A model generated the notes under the pieces. That model saw nothing but the letters and a program-made list of their open reading frames with translations. It did no database searches and had not been told where the DNA came from. 64,000 nt of DNA from Hydractinia symbiolongicarpus (lineage: Eukaryota; Cnidaria; Hydrozoa; Anthoathecata; Hydractiniidae), in the NCBI RefSeq assembly GCF_029227915.1, contig NC_079878.1, positions 29,539,501-29,603,500 of the forward strand, in the 5' to 3' direction. The position numbers and the translations under genes were made by a program. This document shows, piece by piece, positions 1 to 11,900 of this stretch. Every line of letters begins with the position of its first letter. Within the stretch, counting starts at the first letter, position 1.

Positions 1-246
1 TTTCGTTTGCCGGCGATTAAACTTCTTTCATTAAGCGTCTCATCAAAAATGAAAACATTCCTGAAAACTACAAGTCTCATGCGTTTTAGTGGTGAAAAGA
101 TAATTTAAAAAATCGTTCGGGAAATGAGTTTACTCCCTGGGTACTTTCTTTGTATACTTTTGACTATACGGGCCAAGTCCGGGATTTACTGGAAATCGCG
201 GGTTTTCGTTTGCCGGCGATTAAACATCTTTTATTCACCGTCTCAT

Positions 247-266
247 CAAAAATGAAAACATTTTTG
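247..266. repeat. Hairpin dyad inside B and C monomers (representative)
   Basis: CAAAAATG, then AAAA, then CATTTTTG forms a perfect inverted repeat. It extends one more T-A pair outwards to a 9-bp stem with a 4-nt loop. It occurs once per B- or C-type monomer. In A-type monomers the right arm is CATTCCTG, leaving two mismatches. The 176-bp short monomers lack nearly all of it. The stem is AT-rich and would be weak alone, but there are many copies in register across the array. Confidence 0.85.
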
Positions 267-719
267 AAAACTACAAGTCTCATGCGTTTTAGTGATGAAA
301 AAATAGATTAAAAAATCGTTCTGGAAATGAGTTTACTCACAGCGTACTTTCTTTGTATGTACTCGACTATACGGGCCAAGCACAGGATTTACGGGAAATC
401 GCGGGTTTTTGTTTGCCGGCGATTAAACTTCTTATATTCAGCGTCTCATCAAAAATGAAAACATTTTTGAAAACTACAAGTCTCATGCCTTTTAGTGGTG
501 AGAAGATAATTTAAAAAATCGTTCGAGAAATGAGTTTACTCACGGGGTACTTTCTTTTTATACATTCGACTATACGGGCCAAACTCGGTATTTACGGGAA
601 ATCGCGGGTTTTCGTTTGCCGGCGATTAAACTTCTTTCATTAAGCGTCTAATCAAAAATGAAAACATTCCTGAAAACTACAAGTCTTATGCGTTTTTGTG
701 GTGAAAAAATAATTTAAAA

Positions 720-895
720 AATCGTTCGGTAAATGTGTTTACTATCTGGGTATTTTCTTTGTATACTTTTGACTATACGGGCCGAGTCTAGGATTTACGG
801 GAATTCGCGGGTTTTCGTTTGCCGGCGATTAAACTTCTTTTATTTTTGAAAACTACAAGTCTCATGCGTTTTAGTGGTGAAAAGATAATTTAAAA
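720..895 (+). repeat. 176-bp short monomer (27-bp deletion), founding type
   Basis: In this B-like monomer CTTCTTTTATT joins directly to TTTGAAAACTAC, losing 27 bp that span GCGTCTCATC and the left arm of the dyad. The ends share ATT, which fits a microhomology or slippage deletion. Fifteen monomers have this exact join, starting near 720, 3,332, 3,914, 4,902, 6,702, 8,909, 10,506, 11,697, 12,888, 14,690, 16,692, 24,578, 28,209, 32,040 and 35,669. Most share TCTAGGATTTACGGGAATTC upstream, so they descend from one event and spread with the higher-order unit. None is present after about 35.8 kb. Confidence 0.92.
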
Positions 896-1098
896 AATCG
901 TTCTTGAAATGAGTTTACTCACAGGGTACTTTCTTTGTATGTACGCGACTATACGGGCCAAGCACGGGATTTACGGGAAATCGCGGGTTTTTGTTTGCCG
1001 GCGATTAAACTTCTTATATTCAGCGTCTCATCAAAAATGAAAACATTTTTGAAAACTACAAGTCTCATGCGTTTTAGTGGTGAAAAAATAATTTAAAA
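896..1098 (+). repeat. Representative C-type monomer
   Basis: Type C is defined by TATGTACTCGACTATACGGG or TATGTACGCGACTATACG, then AAGCACAGG or AAGCACGGG, a C-to-T change giving GGGTTTTTGTTTGCCGG, CTTCTTATATTCAGCG and CATTTTTG. It carries the intact dyad. In 42-47 kb and 52-60 kb its place is taken by a related form with TATATACTCG and CACGGCATTTACGGG. Confidence 0.88.
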
Positions 1099-1301
1099 AA
1101 TTGTTCGGAAAATGAGTTTACTCACAGGGTACTTTCTTTGTATACATTCGACTATACGGGCCAAGCCCGGGATTTACGGGAAATCGCGGGTTTTCGTTTG
1201 CCGGCGATTAAACTTCTTTCATTAAGCGTCTCATCAAAAATGAAAACATTCCTGAAAACTACAAGTCTCATGCGTTTTAGTGGTGAAAAGATAATTTAAA
1301 A
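1099..1301 (+). repeat. Representative A-type monomer
   Basis: Type A is defined by CTCACAGGGTACTTTC, then TATACATTCGACTATACGGG, CAAGCCCGGG, CTTCTTTCATTAAGCG and CATTCCTG. The TT-to-CC change in CATTCCTG breaks the dyad found in the other two types. Type A is also the only type with TTCG just upstream of ACTATACGGG. This copy carries ATTG in place of ATCG at its left edge. Type A usually follows C and precedes B. Confidence 0.9.
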
Positions 1302-1504
1302 AATCGTTCGGGAAATGAGTTTACTCCCTGGGTACTTTCTTTGTATACTTTTGACTATACGGGCCAAGTCCGGGATTTACTGGAAATCGCGGGTTTTCGT
1401 TTGCCGGCGATTAAACATCTTTTATTCAGCGTCTCATCAAAAATGAAAACATTTTTGAAAACTACAAGTCTCATGCGTTTTAGTGATGAAAAAATAGATT
1501 AAAA
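1302..1504 (+). repeat. Representative B-type monomer
   Basis: Type B is defined by CTCCCTGGGTACTTTC, then TATACTTTTGACTATACGGG, AAGTCCGGG or GAGTCCGGG, CATCTTTTATTCAGCG and CATTTTTG. It carries the intact hairpin dyad. B is the most variable type. Sub-variants include TTTACTGG for TTTACGGG, GGGAATTCGCGGG (which creates GAATTC), GGATTAACGGG and CTTCCTGCGTAATTTC. This copy ends in GTGATGAAAAAATAGATT, a sub-variant also seen near 290 and 4,470. Confidence 0.9.
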
Positions 1505-4500
1505 AATCGTTCGGGAAATGAGTTTACTCACAGGGTACTTTCTTTGTATACATTCGACTATACGGGCCAAGCCCGGGATTTACGGGAAATCGCGGGTTTT
1601 CGTTTGCCGGCGATTAAACTTCTTTCATTAAGCGTCTCATCAAAAATGAAAACATTCCTGAAAACTACAAGTCTCTTGCGTTTTAGTGGTGAAAAGATAA
1701 TTTAAAAAATCGTTCGGGAAATGAGTTTACTCCCTGGGTACTTTCTTTGTATACTTTGGACTATACGGGCCAAGTCCGGGATTTACGGGAAATCGCGGGT
1801 TTTCGTTTGCCGGCGATTAAACATCTTTTATTCAGCGTCTCATCAAAAATGAAAACATTTTTGAAAACTACAAGTCTCCTGCGTTTGAGTGGTGAAAAAA
1901 TAGATTAAAAAATCGTTCTGGAAATGAGTTTACTCACAGGGTACTTTCTTTGTATGTACTCGACTATACGGGCCAAGCACAGGATTTACTGGAAATCGCG
2001 GGTTTTCGTTTGCCGGCGATTAAACATCTTTTATTCAGCGTCTCATCAAAAATGAAAACATTTTTGAAAACTACAAGTCTCATGCGTTTTAGTGGTGAAA
2101 AAATAATTTAAAAAATTGTTCGGAAAATGAGTTTACTCACAGGGTACTTTCTTTGTATACATTCGACTATACGGGCCAAGCCCGGGATTTACGGGAAATC
2201 GCGGGTTTTCGTTTGCCGGCGATTAAACTTCTTTCATTAAGCGTCTCATCAAAAATGAAAACATTCCTGAAAACTACAAGTCTCATGCGTTTTAGTGGTG
2301 AAAAGATAATTTAAAAAATCGTTCGGGAAATGAGTTTACTCCCTGGGTACTTTCTTTGTATACTTTTGACTATACGGGCCAAGTCCGGGATTTACTGGAA
2401 ATCGCGGGTTTTCGTTTGCCGGCGATTAAACATCTTTTATTCAGCGTCTCATCAAAAATGAAAACATTTTTGAAAACTACAAGTCTCTTGCGTTTTAGTG
2501 GTGAAAAGATAATTTAAAAAATCGTTCGGGAAATGAGTTTACTCCCTGGGTACTTTCTTTGTATACTTTGGACTATACGGGCCAAGTCCGGGATTTACGG
2601 GAAATCGCGGGTTTTCGTTTGCCGGCGATTAAACATCTTTTATTCAGCGTCTCATCAAAAATGAAAACATTTTTGAAAACTACAAGTCTCCTGCGTTTGA
2701 GTGGTGAAAAAATAGATTAAAAAATCGTTCTGGAAATGAGTTTACTCACAGGGTACTTTCTTTGTATGTACTCGACTATACGGGCCAAGCACAGGATTTA
2801 CTGGAAATCGCGGGTTTTCGTTTGCCGGCGATTAAACATCTTTTATTCAGCGTCTCATCAAAAATGAAAACCTTTTTGAAAACTACAAGTCTCATGCGTT
2901 TTAGTGGTGAAAAAATAGATTAAAAAATCGTTCTGGAAATGAGTTTACTCACAGCGTACTTTCTTTGTATGTACTCGACTATACGGGCCAAGCACAGGAT
3001 TTACGGGAAATCGCGGGTTTTTGTTTGCCGGCGATTAAACTTCTTATATTCAGCGTCTCATCAAAAATGAAAACATTTTTGAAAACTACAAGTCTCATGC
3101 CTTTTGGTGGTGAGAAGATAATTTAAAAAATCGTTCGAGAAATGAGTTTACTCACGGGGTACTTTCTTTTTATACGTTCGACTATACGGGCCAAACTCGG
3201 TATTTACGGGAAATCGCGGGTTTTCGTTTGCCGGCGATTAAACTTCTTTCATTAAGCGTCTAATCAAAAATGAAAACATTCCTGAAAACTACAACTCTTA
3301 TGCGTTTTTGTGGTGAAAAAATAATTTAAAAAATCGTTCGGTAAATGTGTTTACTATCTGGGTATTTTCTTTGTATACTTTTGACTATACGGGCCGAGTC
3401 TAGGATTTACGGGAATTCGCGGGTTTTCGTTTGCCGGCGATTAAACTTCTTTTATTTTTGAAAACTACAAGTCTCTTGCGTTTTAGTGGTGAAAAAATAG
3501 ATTAAAAAATCGTTCTGGAAATGAGTTTACTCACAGCGTACTTTCTTTGTATGTACTCGACTATACGGGCCAAGCACAGCATTTACGGGAAATCGCGGGT
3601 TTTTGTTTGCCGGCGATTAAACTTCTTATATTCAGCGTCTCATCAAAAATGAAAACATTTTTGAAAACTACAAGTCTCATGCCTTTTAGTGGTGAGAAGA
3701 TAATTTAAAAAATCGTTCGAGAAATGAGTTTACTCACGGGGTACTTTCTTTTTACACATTCGACTATACGGGCCAAACTCGGTATTTACGGGAAATCGCG
3801 GGTTTTCGTTTGCCGGCGATTAAACTTCTTTCATTAAGCGTCTAATCAAAAATGAAAACATTCCTGAAAACTACAAGTCTTATGCGTTTTTGTGGTGAAA
3901 AAATAATTTAAAAAATCGTTCGGTAAATGTGTTTACTATCTGGGTATTTTCTTTGTATACTTTTGACTATACGGGCCGAGTCTAGGATTTACGGGAATTC
4001 GCGGGTTTTCGTTTGCCGGCGATTAAACTTCTTTTATTTTTGAAAACTACAAGTCTCATGCGTTTTAGTGGTGAAAAGATAATTTAAAAAATCGTTCTTG
4101 AAATGAGTTTACTCACAGGGTACTTTCTTTGTATGTACGCGACTATACGGGCCAAGCACGGGATTTACGGGAAATCGCGGGTTTTCGTTTGCCGGCGATT
4201 AAACTTCTTTCATTAAGCGTCTCATCAAAAATGAAAACATTCCTGAAAACTACAAGTCTCATGCGTTTTAGTGGTGAAAAGATAATTTAAAAAATCGTTC
4301 GGGAAATGAGTTTACTCCCTGGGTACTTTCTTTGTATACTTTTGACTATACGGGCCAAGTCCGGGATTTACTGGAAATCGCGGGTTTTCGTTTGCCGGCG
4401 ATTAAACATCTTTTATTCACCGTCTCATCAAAAATGAAAACATTTTTGAAAACTACAAGTCTCATGCGTTTTAGTGATGAAAAAATAGATTAAAAAATCG

Positions 4501-4901
4501 TTCTGGAAATGAGTTTACTCACAGCGTACTTTCTTTGTATGTACTCGACTATACGGGCCAAGCACAGGATTTACGGGAAATCGCGGGTTTTTGTTTGCCG
4601 GCGATTAAACTTCTTATATTCAGCGTCTCATCAAAAATGAAAACATTTTTGAAAACTACAAGTCTCATGCCTTTTAGTGGTGAGAAGATAATTTAAAAAA
4701 TCGTTCGAGAAATGAGTTTACTCACGGGGTACTTTCTTTTTATACATTCGACTATACGGGCCAAACTCGGTATTTACGGGAAATCGCGGGTTTTCGTTTG
4801 CCGGCGATTAAACTTCTTTCATTAAGCGTCTAATCAAAAATGAAAACATTCCTGAAAACTACAAGTCTTATGCGTTTTTGTGGTGAAAAAATAATTTAAA
4901 A

Positions 4902-7900
4902 AATCGTTCGGTAAATGTGTTTACTATCTGGGTATTTTCTTTGTATACTTTTGACTATACGGGCCGAGTCTAGGATTTACGGGAATTCGCGGGTTTTCGT
5001 TTGCCGGCGATTAAACTTCTTTTATTTTTGAAAACTACAAGTCTCATGCGTTTTAGTGGTGAAAAGATAATTTAAAAAATCGTTCTTGAAATGAGTTTAC
5101 TCACAGGGTACTTTCTTTGTATGTACGCGACTATACGGGCCAAGCACGGGATTTACGGGAAATCGCGGGTTTTTGTTTGCCGGCGATTAAACTTCTTATA
5201 TTCAGCGTCTCATCAAAAATGAAAACATTTTTGAAAACTACAAGTCTCATGCGTTTTAGTGGTGAAAAAATAATTTAAAAAATTGTTCGGGAAATGAGTT
5301 TACTCACAGGGTACTTTCTTTGTATACATTCGACTATACGGGCCAAGCCCGGGATTTACGGGAAATCGCGGGTTTTCGTTTGCCGGCGATTAAACTTCTT
5401 TCATTAAGCGTCTCATCAAAAATGAAAACATTCCTGAAAACTACAAGTCTCATGCGTTTTAGTGGTGAAAAGATAATTTAAAAAATCGTTCGGGAAATGA
5501 GTTTACTCCCTGGGTACTTTCTTTGTATACTTTTGACTATACGGGCCAAGTCCGGGATTTACTGGAAATCGCGGGTTTTCGTTTGCCGGCGATTAAACAT
5601 CTTTTATTCAGCGTCTCATCAAAAATGAAAACATTTTTGAAAACTACAAGTCTCATGCGTTTTAGTGATGAAAAAATAGATTAAAAAATCGTTCGGGAAA
5701 TGAGTTTACTCACAGGGTACTTTCTTTGTATACATTCGACTATACGGGCCAAGCCCGGGATTTACGGGAATTCGCGGGTTTTCGTTTGCCGGCGATTAAA
5801 CTTCTTTCATTAAGCGTCTCATCAAAAATGAAAACATTCCTGAAAACTACAAGTCTCTTGCGTTTTAGTGGTGAAAAGATAATTTAAAAAATCGTTCGGG
5901 AAATGAGTTTACTCCCTGGGTACTTTCTTTGTATACTTTGGACTATACGGGCCAAGTCCCGGATTTACGGGAAATCGCGGGTTTTCGTTTGCCGGCGATT
6001 AAACATCTTTTATTCAGCGTCTCATCAAAAATGAAAACATTTTTGAAAACTACAAGTCTCCTGCGTTTGAGTGGTGAAAAAATAGATTAAAAAATCGTTC
6101 TGGAAATGAGTTTACTCACAGGGTACTTTCTTTGTATGTACTCGACTATACGGGCCAAGCACAGGATTTACTGGAAATCGCGGGTTTTCGTTTGCCGGCG
6201 ATTAAACATCTTTTATTCAGCGTCTCATCAAAAATGAAAACATTTTTGAAAACTACAAGTCTCATGCGTTTTAGTGGTGAAAAAATAGATTAAAAAATCG
6301 TTCTGGAAATGAGTTTACTCACAGCGTACTTTCTTTGTATGTACTCGACTATACGGGCCAAGCACAGGATTTACGGAAAATCGCGGGTTTTTGTTTGCCG
6401 GCGATTAAACTTCTTATATTCAGCGTCTCATCAAAAATGAAAACATTTTTAAAAACTACAAGTCTCATGCCTTTTGGTGGTGAGAAGATAATTTAAAAAA
6501 TCGTTCGAGAAATGAGTTTACTCACGGGGTACTTTCTTTTTATACGTTCGACTATACGGGCCAAACTCGGTATTTACGGGAAATCGCGGGTTTTCGTTTG
6601 CCGGCGATTAAACTTCTTTCATTAAGCGTCTAATCAAAAATGAAAACATTCCTGAAAACTACAACTCTTATGCGTTTTTGTGGTGAAAAAATAATTTAAA
6701 AAATCGTTCGGTAAATGTGTTTACTATCTGGGTATTTTCTTTGTATACTTTTGACTATACGGGCCGAGTCTAGGATTTACGGGAATTCGCGGGTTTTCGT
6801 TTGCCGGCGATTAAACTTCTTTTATTTTTGAAAACTACAAGTCTCTTGCGTTTTAGTGGTGAAAAGATAATTTAAAAAATCGTTCTTGAAATGGGTTTAC
6901 TCACAGGGTACTTTCTTTGTATGTACGCGACTATACGGGCCAAGCACGGGATTTACGGGAAATCGCGGGTTTTTGTTTGCCGGCGATTAAACTTCTTATA
7001 TTCAGCGTCTCATCAAAAATGAAAACATTTTTGAAAACTACAAGTCTCATGCGTTTTAGTGGTGAAAAAATAATTTAAAAAATCGTTCGGGAAATGAGTT
7101 TACTCACAGGGTACTTTCCTTGTATACATTCGACTATACGGGCCAAGCCCAGGATTTACGGGAAATCGCGGGTTTTCGTTTGCCGGCGATTAAAATTCTT
7201 TCATTAAGCGTCTCATCAAAAATGAAAACATTCCTGAAAACTACAAGTCTCATGCGCTTTTTAGTGGTGAAAAAATAATTTAAAAAATCGTTCGGGAAAT
7301 GAGTTTACTCACAAGGTACTTTCTTTGTATGTACTCGACTATACGGGCCAAGCACGGGATTTACGGGAAATCGCGGGTTTTTGTTTGCCGACGATTAAAC
7401 TTCTTATATTCAGCGTCTCATCAAAAATGAAACCATTTTTGAAAACTACAAGTCTCATGCGTTTTAGTGGTGAAAAAATAATTTAAAAAATCGTTCGGGA
7501 AATGAGTTTACTCACAGGGTACTTTCTTTGTATACATTCGACTATACGGGCCAAGCCCGGGATTTACGGGAAATCGCGGGTTTTCGTTTGCCGGCGATTA
7601 AACTTCTTTCATTAAGCGTCTCATCAAAAATGAAAACATTCCTGAAAACTACAAGTCTCTTGCGTTTTAGTGGTGAAAAGATAAATTAAAAAATCGTTCG
7701 GGAAATGAGTTTACTCCCTGGGTACTTTCTTTGTATACTTTGGACTATACGGGCCAAGTCCGGGATTTACGGGAAATCGCGGGTTTTCGTTTGCCGGCGA
7801 TTAAACATCTTTTATTCAGCGTCTCATCAAAAATGAAAACATTTTTGAAAACTACAAGTCTCATGCGTTTGAGTGGTGAAAAAATAGATTAAAAAATCGT

Positions 7901-8908
7901 TCTGGAAATGAGTTTACTCACAGGGTACTTTCTTTGTATGTACTCGACTATACGGGCCAAGCACAGGATTTACGGGAAATCGCGGGTTTTTGTTTGCCGG
8001 CGATTAAACTTTTATATTCAGCGTCTCATCAAAAATGAAAACATTTTTAGAAACTACAAGTCTCATGCGTTTTAGTGGTGAAAAAATAATTTAAAAAATC
8101 GTTCGGGAAATGAGTTTACTCACAGGGTACTTTCTTTGTATACATTCGACTATACGGGCCAAGCCCGGGATTTACGGGAAATCGCGGGTTTTCGTTTGCC
8201 GGCGATTAAACTTCTTTCATTAAGCGTCTCATCAAAAATGAAAACATTCCTGAAAACTACAAGTCTCATGCGTTTTAGTGGTGAAAAGATAATTTAAAAA
8301 ATCGTTCGGGAAATGAGTTTACTCCCTGGGTACTTTCTTTGTATACTTTTGAATATACGGGCCAAGTCCGGGATTTACTGGAAATCGCGGGTTTTCGTTT
8401 GCCGGCGATTAAACATCTTTTATTCAGAATCTCATGAAAAATGAAAACATTTTTGAAAACTACAAGTCTCATGCGTTTTAGTGGTGAAAAAATAGATTAA
8501 AAAATCGTTCTGGAAATGAGTTTACTCACAGCGTACTTTCTTTGTATGTACTCGACTATACGGGCCAAGCACAGGATTTACGGGAAATCGCGGGTTTTTG
8601 TTTGCCGGCGATTAAACTTCTTATATTCAGCGTCTCATCAAAAATGAAAACATTTTTGAAAACTACAAGTCTCATGCCTTTTAGTGGTGAGAAGATAATT
8701 TAAAAAATCGTTCGAGAAATGAGTTTACTCACGGGGTACTTTCTTTTTATACATTCGACTATACGGGCCAAACTCGGTATTTACGGGAAATCGCGGGTTT
8801 TCGTTTGCCGGCGATTAAACTTCTTTCATTAAGCGTCTAATCAAAAATGAAAACATTCCTGAAAACTACAAGTCTTATGCGTTTTTGTGGTGAAAAAATA
8901 ATTTAAAA
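4902..8908 (+). repeat. Higher-order unit I-2 (20 monomers, 4,007 bp)
   Basis: Twenty monomers, two of them short (4,902 and 6,702), plus a net 1-bp gain. The second short monomer is preceded by the linked rare variants CTTTTGGTGGTGAGAAG, TATACGTTCG and ACAACTCTTATG, and followed by AAATGGGTTT near 6,891. The first three also occur before the short monomers at 3,332 and 14,690. The AAATGGGTTT variant recurs only near 14,879. A monomer near 7,255 has GCGCTTTTTAGTGG, a lengthened T tract. Confidence 0.84.
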
Positions 8909-11900
8909 AATCGTTCGGTAAATGTGTTTACTATCTGGGTATTTTCTTTGTATACTTTTGACTATACGGGCCGAGTCTAGGATTTACGGGAATTCGCGGG
9001 TTTTCGTTTGCCGGCGATTAAACTTCTTTTATTTTTGAAAACTACAAGTCTCATGCGTTTTAGTGGTGAAAAGATAATTTAAAAAATCGTTCTTGAAATG
9101 AGTTTACTCACAGGGTACTTTCTTTGTATGTACGCGACTATACGGGCCAAGCACGGGATTTACGGGAAATCGCGGGTTTTTGTTTGCCGGCGATTAAACT
9201 TCTTATATTCAGCGTCTCATCAAAAATGAAAACATTTTTGAAAACTACAAGTCTCATGCGTTTTAGTGGTGAAAAAATAATTTAAAAAATCGTTCGGGAA
9301 ATGAGTTTACTCACAGGGTACTTTCCTTGTATACATTCGACTATACGGGCCAAGCCCGGGATTTACGGGAAATCGCGGGTTTTCGTTTGCCGGCGATTAA
9401 AATTCTTTCATTAAGCGTCTCATCAAAAATGAAAACATTCCTGAAAACTACAAGTCTCATGCGTTTTAGTGGTGAAAAGATAATTTAAAAAATCGTTCTG
9501 GAAATGAGTTTACTCACAAGGTACTTTCTTTGTATGTACTCGACTATACGGGCCAAGCACGGGATTTACGGGAAATCGCGGGTTTTTGTTTGCCGGCGAT
9601 TAAACTTCTTATATTCAGCGTCTCATCAAAAATGAAACCATTTTTGAAAACTACAAGTCTCATGCGTTTTAGTGGTGAAAAAAGAATTTAAAAAATCGTT
9701 CGGGAAATGAGTTTACTCACAGGGTACTTCCTTTGTATACATTCGACTATACGGGCCAAGCCCGGGATTTACGGGAAATCGTGGGTTTTCGTTTGCCGGC
9801 GATTAAACATCTTTTATTCAGCGTCTCATCAAAAATAAAAACATTTTTAAAAACTACAAGTCTCATGCGTTTTAGTGGTGAAAAAATAGATTAAAAAATC
9901 GGTCTGGAAATGAGTTTACTCACAGGGTACTTTCTTTGTATGTACTCGACTATACGGGCCAAGCACAGGATTTGCGGGAAATCGCGGGTTTTCGTTTGCC
10001 GGCGATTAAACTTCTTTCATTAAGCGTCTCATCAAAAATGAAAACATTCCTGAAAACTACAAGTCTCATGCGTTTTAGTGGTGAAAAAATAATTTAAAAA
10101 ATCGTTCGGGAAATGAGTTTACTCCCTGGGTACTTTCTTTGTATACTTTTGACTATACGGGCCAAGTCCGGGATTTACGGGAAATCGCGGGTTTTCGTTT
10201 GCCGGCGATTAAACATCTTTTATTCAGCGTCTCATCAAAAATAAAAACATTTTTGAAAACTACAAGTCTCATGCGTTTTAGTGGTGAAAAAATGGATTAA
10301 AAAATCGTTCTGGAAATGAGTTTACTCACAGGGTACTTTCTTTGTATGTACTCGACTATACGGGCCAAGCACAGGATTTGCGGGAAATCGCGGGTTTTTG
10401 TTTGCCGGCGATTAAACTTCTTTCATTAAGCGTCTAATCAAAAATGAAAACATTCCTGAAAACTACAAGTCTTATGCGTTTTTGTGGTGAAAAAATAATT
10501 TAAAAAATCGTTCGGTAAATGTGTTTACTATCTGGGTATTTTCTTTGTATACTTTTGACTATACGGGCCGAGTCTAGGATTTACGGGAATTCGCGGGTTT
10601 TCGTTTGCCGGCGATTAAACTTCTTTTATTTTTGAAAACTACAAGTCTCATGCGTTTTAGTGGTGAAAAGATAATTTAAAAAATCGTTCTTGAAATGAGT
10701 TTACTCACAGGGTACTTTCTTTGTATGTACGCGACTATACGGGCCAAGCACGGGATTTACGGGAAATCGCGGGTTTTTGTTTGCCGGCGATTAAACTTCT
10801 TATATTCAGCGTCTCATCAAAAATGAAAACATTTTTGAAAACTACAAGTCTCATGCGTTTTAGTGGTGAAAAAATAATTTAAAAAATTGTTCGGGAAATG
10901 AGTTTACTCACAGGGTACTTTCTTTGTATACATTCGACTATACGGGCCAAGCCCGGGATTTACGGGAAATCGCGGGTTTTCGTTTGCCGGCGATTAAACT
11001 TCTTTCATTAAGCGTCTCATCAAAAATGAAAACATTCCTGAAAACTACAAGTCTCATGCGTTTTAGTGGTGAAAAGATAATTTAAAAAATCGTTCGGGAA
11101 ATGAGTTTACTCCCTGGGTACTTTCTTTGTATGTACTCGACTATACGGGCCAAGCACAGGATTTACGGGAAATCGCGGGTTTTTGTTTGCCGGCGATTAA
11201 ACTTCTTATATTCAGCGTCTCATCAAAAATGAAAACATTTTTGAAAACTACAAGTCTCATGCGTTTTAGTGGTGAAAAAATAATTTAAAAAATCGTTCGG
11301 GAAATGAGTTTACTCCCTGGGTACTTTCTTTGTATACTTTTGACTATACGGGCCAAGTCCGGGATTTACGGGAAATCGCGGGTTTTCGTTTGCCGGCGAT
11401 TAAACATCTTTTATTCAGCGTCTCATCAAAAATAAAAACATTTTTGAAAACTACAAGTCTCATGCGTTTTAGTGGTGAAAAAATAGATTAAAAAATCGTT
11501 CTGGAAATGAGTTTACTCACAGGGTACTTTCTTTGTATGTACTCGACTATACGGGCCAAGCACAGGATTTGCGGGAAATCGCGGGTTTTTGTTTGCCGGC
11601 GATTAAACTTCTTTCATTAAGCGTCTAATCAAAAATGAAAACATTCCTGAAAACTACAAGTCTTATGCGTTTTTGTGGTGAAAAAATAATTTAAAAAATC
11701 GTTCGGTAAATGTGTTTACTATCTGGGTATTTTCTTTGTATACTTTTGACTATACGGGCCGAGTCTAGGATTTACGGGAATTCGCGGGTTTTCGTTTGCC
11801 GGCGATTAAACTTCTTTTATTTTTGAAAACTACAAGTCTCATGCGTTTTAGTGGTGAAAAGATAATTTAAAAAATCGTTCTTGAAATGAGTTTACTCACA

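Larger units (their letters stand above)
896..1504 (+). repeat. C-A-B trimer, 609-bp basal higher-order unit (example)
   Basis: Three successive monomers of types C, A and B make a 609-bp unit. The order C then A then B recurs through much of the window, with types skipped (A-B-A-B at 1,099-1,910) or fused. Several duplication offsets are multiples of 609: 609 itself, 1,218 and 1,827. Others are 2, 4, 5 or 8 monomers, so the trimer is a basal pattern and not a strict unit. Reading it as the ancestral repeat is an inference. Confidence 0.75.
720..4901 (+). repeat. Higher-order unit I-1 (21 monomers, 4,182 bp)
   Basis: Unit measured from short monomer to the equivalent short monomer. Twenty-one monomers minus three 27-bp deletions (720, 3,332, 3,914) give 4,182 bp. 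The window start aligns with 4,183 at this offset: the rare CACCG variant occurs at 236 and 4,418, and CTCCTGCGTTTGAG near 1,875 and 6,057. The unit holds an internal duplication of about four monomers (CTCCTGCGTTTGAG recurs near 2,690) and an extra three-monomer insertion between 3,332 and 3,914. Confidence 0.85.

Noticed and set aside
741-780. TATA-like promoter elements (TTTGTATACTTTTGACTATACGG region)
   Set aside because: The sequence is part of every monomer and has no adjacent gene; AT-rich TATAC matches are expected by chance in a repeat of this composition.
1156-1171. Canonical CENP-B box
   Set aside because: TTCG and CGGG are six bases apart where the consensus needs seven, so it is reported only as box-like. 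Neither TTCG elsewhere in the monomer (TTCGTTTGCCGG, TTCGGGAAATG) completes the motif.
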